A DNA stretch of 42,689 nt from Photorhabdus khanii NC19 (GTDB lineage: Bacteria > Pseudomonadota > Gammaproteobacteria > Enterobacterales > Enterobacteriaceae): assembly GCF_000517265.1 (NCBI RefSeq), contig NZ_AYSJ01000015.1, positions 434,983 through 477,671 on the forward strand. The letters are read 5' to 3'. The notes beneath the pieces were generated by a model that was given only the letters and a program-made list of their open reading frames with translations, searched no databases and was not told where the DNA came from. Position 1 is the stretch's first letter. The number at the start of each line of letters is the position of its first letter. Positions 36,422-42,689 of this stretch are shown piece after piece. The position numbers were made by a program, and so were the translations under genes.

Positions 36422-36490
36422 AAAAAAGCCTCCCAATTGGGAGGCTTGCTGTTCGTCTTCTGGTTCTTTCTTCAAGGACGAAAGCCTCCC
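36422..36490 (-). promoter_or_regulatory. pheA transcription attenuator
   Basis: On the reverse strand, arm 2 GGGAGGCTTT (36490-36481) can pair with arm 3 AAGCCTCCC (36447-36439) to form an antiterminator. Arm 3 can instead pair with arm 4 GGGAGGCTT to form the terminator AAGCCTCCC-AATT-GGGAGGCTT followed by T-rich TTTTTC (36427-36422). CTTCCC at the end of the leader frame can pair with GGGAGG of arm 2 as the 1:2 stem. All four parts are present, so control by phenylalanine supply to the leader ribosome is expected. Confidence 0.85.
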
Positions 36491-36541
36491 TTAGGGGAAG
36501 GTAAAAAAGAAGGAGAAGAAAAACAGGTTTGCATTCATCAT
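36491..36541 (-). CDS. pheL: pheA leader peptide
   Basis: A 15- or 16-residue frame on the reverse strand reads MMNANLFFFSFFFTFP (ATG at 36541 or 36538) and ends TAA at 36493-36491. It holds 7 phenylalanines, as E. coli PheL ([15 protein letters not shown]) does, with the same FFF-x-FFFTFP end. Ribosome stalling at these codons when Phe-tRNA is scarce favours the antiterminator. The gene is too short for ordinary ORF finding. Confidence 0.93.
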   Translation of the reverse strand: MMNANLFFFSFFFTFP

Positions 36542-36647
36542 ATTTACAGCCCGTATAAACAATGTACCCTAATTAACCTTATGTTGTTGTTTCTGTCAAT
36601 AAAAAAACGCGCTCAAATCGAACGCGTTAGAGAAAACCATTGTTATT

Positions 36648-36986
36648 TTATTGTTGTGTTTCTAGGTCAAGATTTAATTCTTTAACACTGTTATAAGTAC
36701 GGCGAGCTTCTCCTTTGTGCTGTACTTTATTCAACTGACGTTCCAGTTTTGCTAATAATTCATTGATGGCAGCATACATATCTTCATGTTTTGCACCTGC
36801 AACCAGAGTACCATTTGGTATACTTATAGTTGCATCAGCCATAAAAAACTGAGGGCCTTTTGATAGAATAATATGAGGATTTATCAGGTTTACTTGCCAT
36901 TTATTCAGTTTACTCAGACGGTTTTCTACGTGGTTGCGAATTGCCGGGGTAATCTCCATTTGTTTGCTGGTAATATTCACTATCAT
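36648..36986 (-). CDS. raiA: ribosome-associated inhibitor A / hibernation factor
   Basis: RaiA (YfiA, protein Y) binds the 30S decoding centre in stationary phase and cold and blocks translation. The ATG at 36986 gives 112 residues matching E. coli (113): [60 protein letters not shown] and [11 protein letters not shown]. The longer frame to 37001 adds five unconserved residues. A CRP-like palindrome lies 66 bases upstream of the start. pheL-pheA follow on the same strand, and bamD precedes. Confidence 0.96.
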   Translation of the reverse strand: MIVNITSKQMEITPAIRNHVENRLSKLNKWQVNLINPHIILSKGPQFFMADATISIPNGTLVAGAKHEDMYAAINELLAKLERQLNKVQHKGEARRTYNSVKELNLDLETQQ

Positions 36987-37051
36987 ATAGTTACCTCTCA
37001 TTATTGATTATCCACCTTCAATAATTTCAGCATACATTTCTTTTTCATGAA

Positions 37052-37073
37052 AAAAGTGATCTAAATCACTTTT
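37052..37073. promoter_or_regulatory. CRP-like operator upstream of raiA
   Basis: Arms AAAAGTGAT and ATCACTTTT separated by CTAA form a perfect 22-base palindrome. It matches the CRP consensus layout (TGTGA-N6-TCACA) at GTGA and TCAC, with A for T at the outer position. It also shares GAT-CTAA-ATC with FNR sites. raiA in E. coli responds to carbon state, so CRP is preferred. Confidence 0.6.
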
Positions 37074-37230
37074 AATCAGATATGTGGCAAGTAGTTGAAG
37101 TAATTGTGATTAGCGATAAGAATGTGAAGAATATCTATTGCGGGATTAAAGCTTATGAGACATTATTGATAAGTTGAGTCTTTATTAACCCTCTTGATAA
37201 ACAGTCCTTTTTTGTGTTTTATAAGTAAAA

Positions 37231-37263
37231 AATAAAACAGCAGCTGGAACTGCTGTTTTATTT
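37231..37263 (-). terminator. bamD terminator
   Basis: A perfect 13-bp stem AATAAAACAGCAG/CTGCTGTTTTATT with a 6-base loop is followed on the reverse strand by ATTTTTT. It lies 12 bases past the bamD stop. Confidence 0.85.
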
Positions 37264-37274
37264 TGTCTGTTTCT

Positions 37275-38006
37275 TTATACTGGATTAGCAGCAATGAGTT
37301 TTGCTACTTTATCTGCCTGAGCTGTTAAGCCCAAACGTGCATAAGCCTTTTCCATATAAAGCAGTGCCTTCAGGGTTGACGGTGTATCAGGATAATCTCG
37401 TAGCATTTGTTCCGCTCGATTTACCACCGCGACATAAGCGCCACGTTTGTTATAATATTCCACAACAGAAAGTTCATATTTCGCCAGACGCTCTTTAATA
37501 AACACTAAACGCTTACTGGCATCGGCAGCATAGAGGCTGTTAGGATGATAACGTACTAATTGGCTAAAATCCCTGAATGATGCCCTGGCATGTTCAGGAT
37601 CACGATCTGAGCGGTCAATGCCGAAGAAACTTTGCAGTGCGCTGTTATCCAATGTTTGTGAGGTTAATCCGCGCATATACAGAACATAATCAATGTTGGG
37701 GTGAGTTGGGTTTAGGCGCATGAAACGGTCAATGGAGGCTAATGCCATTGCCAAGTCAGAGGATTTATAATAAGCATAAATCAGATCGAGTTGTACTTGT
37801 TGTGAATAAGGGCCAAATGGATAGCGGTTATCGAGGGTTTCCAATTGCGAGATCGCAGCTTTATAGTTACCGTTTTGCAGTTTTTCTTGACCCTCGGAGT
37901 AAATCTCCGAAGGTGGGCTGTCTGGGACAGCATTTTTACTACCAGAGCACCCGGCAAGTACCAGGCTCAATGTGGCTGCTGCCACCAGATGTTTTATGCG
38001 TATCAT
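37275..38006 (-). CDS. bamD: outer-membrane protein assembly factor BamD
   Basis: BamD is an essential lipoprotein of the BAM complex that inserts beta-barrel proteins. The ATG at 38006 gives 243 residues starting [20 protein letters not shown], with Cys20 as the lipidated residue (lipobox LAGC). Five TPR-like helix pairs follow ([82 protein letters not shown]). The longer frame to 38051 adds 15 unconserved residues. It is divergent from rluD, as in E. coli. Confidence 0.97.
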   Translation of the reverse strand: MIRIKHLVAAATLSLVLAGCSGSKNAVPDSPPSEIYSEGQEKLQNGNYKAAISQLETLDNRYPFGPYSQQVQLDLIYAYYKSSDLAMALASIDRFMRLNPTHPNIDYVLYMRGLTSQTLDNSALQSFFGIDRSDRDPEHARASFRDFSQLVRYHPNSLYAADASKRLVFIKERLAKYELSVVEYYNKRGAYVAVVNRAEQMLRDYPDTPSTLKALLYMEKAYARLGLTAQADKVAKLIAANPV

Positions 38007-38144
38007 CACGTGTTGATTATCCTCTGAGTGTTTTTCTGGGAGACTATCCATGAAGCTCCCGGCAAAAGATCGAGTTACAATAGCACACTATATTAAATTA
38101 AACGGCTCTGCCGTCAAAACTCAACGTAAGTGTAGAAATAATAT

Positions 38145-39122
38145 ATGGCACAACAAATACGACTTAATACAACAGTCGCCGATTCTCAGCTCGGTCAACG
38201 TTTAGATCAGGCTTTGGCCGAATTGTTCCCTGATTATTCAAGATCACGCATAAAAGATTGGATCTTGGATGATAGAGTTCAGGTTAATGGCAAATTAATC
38301 AATAAGCCAAAAGAAAAAGTGCTGGGCGGTGAAGAAATCTCAATTGATGCCATCATTGAGGAAGATGCACGTTGGGAGCCTCAGAATATTTCGTTAGATA
38401 TTGTCTATGAAGATGATGACATTCTGGTAATAAATAAGCCACGTGGTTTGGTTGTTCATCCCGGTGCGGGAAATCCAGACGGTACGGTATTAAATGCTCT
38501 GTTATATCGTTACCCTGAAATAGCCGATGTTCCACGGGCGGGCATTGTTCACCGCCTTGATAAAGATACGACAGGGCTTATGGTCATTGCTAAAACTGTT
38601 CCTGCTCAAACTCGTTTGGTGGAATCACTCCAACTACGCGAAATTACCCGTGAGTATGAAGCTGTAGCAACAGGTCGTATGACTGCTGGTGGAATAATTG
38701 AAGAGCCTATTTCGCGTCATCCGACAAAACGTACACATATGGCAGTACATCCGATGGGAAAACCTGCAATTACCCGCTATCGGGTGATGGAGCATTTCAG
38801 GGCACATACTCGTTTGCGTTTGCGGCTGGAAACGGGTAGAACGCATCAGATACGTGTCCACATGGCCCATATTAGTCACTCATTGGTGGGAGATCCTCTG
38901 TATGGTGGTCGTCCTCGTCCTTTGAAAGGCGCTTCCGATGAATTCCGCGATGTGATGCGCAACTTTGATCGTCAGGCATTGCACGCCACAATGCTACGTC
39001 TTTATCATCCGATTACCGGAATTGAAATGGAATGGCATGCTAACTTACCTAAAGATATGGTTATTCTGATTAATGCATTAAAAGCTGATGCAGAAGCGTT
39101 TAAAGACGAAATGGATTGGTAA
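38145..39122 (+). CDS. rluD: 23S rRNA pseudouridine synthase D
   Basis: RluD makes pseudouridines 1911, 1915 and 1917 in helix 69 of 23S rRNA. The 325-residue protein has an S4-like domain at residues about 18-80 (SRSRIKDWILDDRVQVNGK) and the RluA catalytic domain, with Asp139 in VHRLDKDTTGLMVIAK. ETGRTHQIRVH and PRPLKGASDEF follow. The start has a weak ribosome site. The stop codon is immediately followed by the pgeF ATG. Confidence 0.97.
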   Translation: MAQQIRLNTTVADSQLGQRLDQALAELFPDYSRSRIKDWILDDRVQVNGKLINKPKEKVLGGEEISIDAIIEEDARWEPQNISLDIVYEDDDILVINKPRGLVVHPGAGNPDGTVLNALLYRYPEIADVPRAGIVHRLDKDTTGLMVIAKTVPAQTRLVESLQLREITREYEAVATGRMTAGGIIEEPISRHPTKRTHMAVHPMGKPAITRYRVMEHFRAHTRLRLRLETGRTHQIRVHMAHISHSLVGDPLYGGRPRPLKGASDEFRDVMRNFDRQALHATMLRLYHPITGIEMEWHANLPKDMVILINALKADAEAFKDEMDW

Positions 39123-39854
39123 ATGACGTCGCTTATTTTTCCAGACTGGCCACAACCGACGACAGTAAAAGCCTGTAGTTCCACCCGTTTGGGAGGAATC
39201 AGTTTGTCGCCTTATGATAGTCTGAACCTTGGTAAGCATGTTGGCGATGAGCCTGATGTTGTTGAACAAAACAGGCATATTCTGGCTAAAGTGGCAGAAT
39301 TGCCTCAACAGCCGGCCTGGTTAGAACAGGTCCATGGCACTCGTGTTGTAAGGCTTGATGGCCAGCCAGTGGAAGATAATAAAGCTGATGCTGTTTACAC
39401 CAACATTCCCGGGCAGGTTTGCGCTGTGATGACAGCAGATTGCCTGCCTGTACTGTTTTGCAGTTCTGTTGGTAATGAGGTTGCAGCCGCTCATGCTGGT
39501 TGGCGTGGTTTATGCGCTGGAGTGTTAGAAAATACGGTTGCTCAATTTAAAACTAAGCCTGATCAGATTCAAGCCTGGTTGGGGCCGGCAATTGGCGCGA
39601 AAGAATTTGAAGTCGGTAGTGGAGTTATGGAAGCGTTCATTGTACAGAATTCTGATCTAAGTAAAGCTTTTATGCCTTTTGGTGAAAAATATTTAGCAGA
39701 TATATATTTGCTGGCAAAATTAAAATTGCAATCTGTTGGTGTAAAAGCGATTTTTGGCGGGATTGAGTGTACTGTCAGTAATAAAGAGAAATTTTTCTCT
39801 TATCGTCGTGATGGGATCACTGGACGTATGGCAACTTTAATCTGGCTGATATAA
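39123..39854 (+). CDS. pgeF: purine nucleoside phosphorylase/laccase-domain protein (PgeF/YfiH)
   Basis: PgeF belongs to the LACC1/YfiH family. In E. coli it was linked to editing of peptidoglycan precursors, and relatives phosphorylyse or deaminate adenosine. The 243-residue protein keeps the zinc-site residues: QVHGTRVV (His), VMTADCLPVLFC (Cys) and AAHAGWRGLCAG (His). GGIECTVSNKEKFFSYRRDG is at the C-terminus. The gene abuts rluD without a gap, so they are coupled. Confidence 0.94.
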   Translation: MTSLIFPDWPQPTTVKACSSTRLGGISLSPYDSLNLGKHVGDEPDVVEQNRHILAKVAELPQQPAWLEQVHGTRVVRLDGQPVEDNKADAVYTNIPGQVCAVMTADCLPVLFCSSVGNEVAAAHAGWRGLCAGVLENTVAQFKTKPDQIQAWLGPAIGAKEFEVGSGVMEAFIVQNSDLSKAFMPFGEKYLADIYLLAKLKLQSVGVKAIFGGIECTVSNKEKFFSYRRDGITGRMATLIWLI

Positions 39855-39919
39855 CCTATCCCATAGGGCGATCCACTGGCGCATAAGAGAATGCCTCACA
39901 ATTTGCTTTTCAGAATCAC

Positions 39920-39947
39920 CTTGAATATTTGAGGAATGGCCTCATTT
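39920..39947 (+). promoter_or_regulatory. sigma-32 heat-shock promoter of clpB
   Basis: CTTGAAT (39920-39926), 13-base spacer and CCTCATTT (39940-39947) match the sigma-32 consensus (CTTGAAA, N11-15, CCCCATNT). It lies 42 bases before the clpB ATG, as in E. coli. Confidence 0.8.
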
Positions 39948-39989
39948 AATCTCCAGTAGCAAAATTCTGAAATCAGTATTGGAGGTGTT

Positions 39990-42563
39990 ATGCGTCTGGA
40001 TCGTCTTACTAATAAATTCCAGCTTGCTCTCGCTGACGCCCAGTCCTTTGCGCTGGGGCATGATAATCAATTCATCGAACCAATTCACTTGATGAGCTCA
40101 CTGTTAAAACAAGAAGGTGGCTCTGTTCGTCCGTTATTAACGTTAGTTGGAATCGATGCAGGCCGTTTCAGCAATCAGCTTGAGCAGGCTTTAGAACGTT
40201 TGCCACGGGTACAGGGTGTTGGTGGTGATGTGCAACCATCTAATGACTTAATTCGTCATTTAAATCTGTGCGACAAACTAGCACAAAAAGCGGGGGATAA
40301 TTTTATCTCCTCAGAATTATTTGTTCTGGCAGCGCTGGAAGAGCGTGGCACATTGAGCGACATATTGAAAACTGTCGGAGCAACAAAAGAAAAAATCATT
40401 AAGGCAATAGAACAAATGCGTGGTGGTGAAAAAATTAATGACCAAGGCGCGGAAGATCAACGCCAAGCTCTTAAAAAATATACCATTGATCTGACTGAAC
40501 GTGCTGAACAAGGCAAACTTGATCCGGTGATTGGCCGTGATGAAGAAATTCGTCGCACTATTCAGGTATTGCAACGCCGTACCAAAAATAACCCTGTCTT
40601 GATTGGTGAACCTGGGGTTGGTAAAACTGCTATTGTCGAAGGGCTTGCTCAACGAATTATTAATGGAGAAGTCCCTGATGGACTGAAAAATAAGCGGGTT
40701 CTTTCTCTAGATATGGGGGCACTGTTAGCAGGAGCTAAATATCGTGGTGAATTTGAAGAGCGATTGAAAGGTGTGCTGAATGATCTTTCTAAACAGGAAG
40801 GCAGTATTATTCTGTTTATTGACGAATTACACACTATGGTTGGTGCAGGTAAAGCTGAGGGGGCAATGGATGCCGGTAACATGCTGAAACCCGCTCTGGC
40901 TCGCGGTGAACTTCACTGTGTAGGTGCAACTACATTAGATGAATATCGCCAATATATTGAAAAAGATGCGGCACTGGAACGTCGTTTCCAAAAAGTCTAC
41001 GTTGCAGAACCTTCAGTAGAAGATACCATCGCTATTTTGCGTGGCCTGAAAGAGCGTTATGAACTACATCACCATGTACAGATTACAGACCCTGCGATTG
41101 TCGCGGCAGCAACATTATCTCATCGTTATATCTCAGATCGTATGTTGCCGGACAAAGCTATCGACCTGATTGATGAAGCTGGTGCCAGTCTACGTATGCA
41201 AATGGACTCAAAACCTGAAACGCTGGACCGTCTGGAACGTCGGGTTATTCAATTAAAGCTGGAACAGCAGGCACTGAGAAAAGAATCTGATGATGCGAGT
41301 AAAAAACGGCTTGAAATGCTTAATGAAGAGCTGATTGAAAAAGAACGGGAATATTCTGAACTGGAAGAAGAATGGAAAGCTGAGAAAGCTGAACTTACTG
41401 GTACTCAGAATATAAAAGCAGAACTGGAAAATGCCCGTATCAGTCTGGAACAAGCACGCCGTAGTGGTGATTTAGCGAAGATGTCTGAAATTCAGTATGG
41501 GAAAATACCTGGATTGGAGAAGCAGCTTGCCGCAGCCACACAAGCTGAAGGTAAGCCAATGAAACTGCTACGTAACAAAGTTACTGATGCGGAAATTGCT
41601 GAAATTCTTGCTCGTTGGACGGGTATTCCGGTTTCCAGAATGCTTGAGAGTGAAAAAGATAAGCTGCTGCGCATGGACCAAGAATTGCACAAACGTGTTA
41701 TTGGTCAGGATGAAGCGGTAGATGCGGTATCCAATGCGATTCGCCGTAATCGGGCTGGATTATCTGACCCAAACCGGCCGATTGGTTCATTCTTGTTCCT
41801 TGGCCCAACCGGAGTGGGTAAAACTGAGTTATGCAAAGCTTTGGCTAATTTCCTGTTTGACAGCGATGATGCCATGGTGCGTATCGACATGTCTGAGTTT
41901 ATGGAAAAGCATGCAATATCACGGTTGGTGGGGGCACCTCCAGGATATGTCGGTTACGAAGAAGGCGGCTATCTGACAGAGGCTGTTCGTCGTCGACCTT
42001 ACTCTGTCATTTTGCTTGATGAGGTGGAAAAAGCGCACCCGGATGTTTTTAACATTTTGTTGCAGGTATTGGATGATGGTCGATTGACTGATGGGCAAGG
42101 TCGTACTGTCGATTTCCGTAACACGGTTGTGATCATGACTTCTAACCTGGGTTCGGACATGATTCAAGAGCGTTTTGGTAGCCTAAATTATGGCGAAATG
42201 AAAGATATGGTGATGGAAACTGTTAACCATCATTTCAGACCGGAGTTTATTAACCGTATTGATGAAGTTGTTGTGTTCCATCCATTAGGACGTCGGCATT
42301 TGTCAGCAATTGCAGATATTCAATTGCAACGTTTGTACAAGCGTCTGGAAGAGCGTGGCTATCAGGTTACTATTACTCAGCAAGCGTTGGAAATGCTAGG
42401 AGAAGCTGGGTTCGATCCTGTGTATGGCGCACGACCATTGAAACGAGCTATCCAGCAGGAAATCGAAAACCCATTAGCTCAAAAGATACTTTCCGGTCAG
42501 CTATTACCAGGAAAACCAGTTACTCTGGATGTGGAAAATAGCCATATAGTGGCAAAACAATAA
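39990..42563 (+). CDS. clpB: disaggregase chaperone ClpB
   Basis: ClpB is a hexameric AAA+ unfoldase that works with DnaK to rescue aggregated proteins. The 857 residues equal E. coli. Domains: N (1-~145), NBD1 with Walker [10 protein letters not shown] (about 206-214) and Walker [14 protein letters not shown], the coiled-coil M domain (about 410-520), and NBD2 with [14 protein letters not shown] and [14 protein letters not shown]. The pore-loop [12 protein letters not shown] and GYVGYEEGG are kept. At codon 149, where E. coli has the internal GTG start for the short isoform, this gene has ATT. A sigma-32 promoter lies upstream and a terminator downstream. Confidence 0.98.
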   Translation: MRLDRLTNKFQLALADAQSFALGHDNQFIEPIHLMSSLLKQEGGSVRPLLTLVGIDAGRFSNQLEQALERLPRVQGVGGDVQPSNDLIRHLNLCDKLAQKAGDNFISSELFVLAALEERGTLSDILKTVGATKEKIIKAIEQMRGGEKINDQGAEDQRQALKKYTIDLTERAEQGKLDPVIGRDEEIRRTIQVLQRRTKNNPVLIGEPGVGKTAIVEGLAQRIINGEVPDGLKNKRVLSLDMGALLAGAKYRGEFEERLKGVLNDLSKQEGSIILFIDELHTMVGAGKAEGAMDAGNMLKPALARGELHCVGATTLDEYRQYIEKDAALERRFQKVYVAEPSVEDTIAILRGLKERYELHHHVQITDPAIVAAATLSHRYISDRMLPDKAIDLIDEAGASLRMQMDSKPETLDRLERRVIQLKLEQQALRKESDDASKKRLEMLNEELIEKEREYSELEEEWKAEKAELTGTQNIKAELENARISLEQARRSGDLAKMSEIQYGKIPGLEKQLAAATQAEGKPMKLLRNKVTDAEIAEILARWTGIPVSRMLESEKDKLLRMDQELHKRVIGQDEAVDAVSNAIRRNRAGLSDPNRPIGSFLFLGPTGVGKTELCKALANFLFDSDDAMVRIDMSEFMEKHAISRLVGAPPGYVGYEEGGYLTEAVRRRPYSVILLDEVEKAHPDVFNILLQVLDDGRLTDGQGRTVDFRNTVVIMTSNLGSDMIQERFGSLNYGEMKDMVMETVNHHFRPEFINRIDEVVVFHPLGRRHLSAIADIQLQRLYKRLEERGYQVTITQQALEMLGEAGFDPVYGARPLKRAIQQEIENPLAQKILSGQLLPGKPVTLDVENSHIVAKQ

Positions 42564-42586
42564 CTTTATACTTAACTGAAGATAAT

Positions 42587-42614
42587 AAAGAGGTAGGAAA
42601 CTGCCTCTTTTTTT
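42587..42614 (+). terminator. clpB terminator
   Basis: Stem AAAGAGGTAG/CTGCCTCTTT (one G-U pair) with a GAAA loop is followed by TTTT, 24 bases after the clpB stop. Confidence 0.85.
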
Positions 42615-42689
42615 GCCATTTTGTGCAAGGAGTCGCAATTCAGCACTGTTTTCGCTTGATTTGTGAGCGGTCGGATTGTTTTTGTAATT
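42615..42689. other. right end of window, no gene visible
   Basis: Seventy-five bases with no frame. In E. coli clpB is followed by the rrnG operon, so this could be the start of an rRNA promoter region. Nothing in the visible bases proves it. Confidence 0.3.

Noticed and set aside
36437-36685. 82-codon + strand frame between pheA and raiA
   Set aside because: It is antisense to the pheL attenuator and the end of raiA, and its composition is not protein-like.
42615-42689. Start of an rRNA operon promoter after clpB
   Set aside because: Expected from E. coli gene order, but no -35/-10 pair, Fis site or rRNA sequence can be recognised before the window ends.

Overview
The window is chromosomal DNA of an enterobacterium of the Morganellaceae, most like Photorhabdus (Xenorhabdus is the main alternative). 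The basis is the AT-rich intergenic DNA, the close match of nearly every housekeeping protein to E. coli-type proteins, an ERIC repeat, an Rhs toxin locus, and the run recA-alaS-csrA-tRNA-gshA-luxS. The species call is inference.

Positions 1-6700 are accessory DNA. A frameshifted Rhs C-terminus carries a GIY-YIG/URI-like toxin tip, followed by a cognate immunity gene. A decayed reverse-strand gene and about 1.1 kb of AT-rich DNA follow. Next comes a YafO-type toxin-antitoxin module between two direct repeats. Last is a TonB-dependent receptor of the heme/hemoglobin family. From 6700 to 15.6 kb lie a LexA-controlled dinB gene reduced to 60 codons, pepD, gpt, frsA, proB-proA, aroL and a shortened aas. 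Positions 15.6-25.4 kb hold lplT, pncC, recA with its SOS box, alaS, csrA, one tRNA-Ser and three tandem tRNA-Arg genes, gshA, an ERIC element and luxS. Positions 25.4-42.6 kb hold corB/yfjD and ypjD (reverse), ffh, rpsP-rimM-trmD-rplS, an alpha/beta hydrolase, aroF-tyrA facing pheL-pheA, raiA, bamD (reverse), then rluD-pgeF and clpB.

Several genes form working units. LexA sites sit at recA and at the dinB remnant. TyrR boxes precede aroF-tyrA and possibly aroL, and pheA has a phenylalanine-rich leader with an attenuator. The ribosome/secretion block (ffh, 16S and 23S maturation, L19) keeps its usual order. clpB has a sigma-32-type promoter.

The most unusual item is the internally deleted dinB. 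The first 8 codons of DNA polymerase IV are joined in frame to its last ~52 codons. The SOS promoter is intact, so damaged cells should make a 60-residue peptide containing the beta-clamp-binding tail but no polymerase. Other points are the bare YafO module with its iteron-like operator, loss of crl from frsA-proB and recX from recA-alaS, the truncated Aas, and replacement of the internal ClpB start codon.
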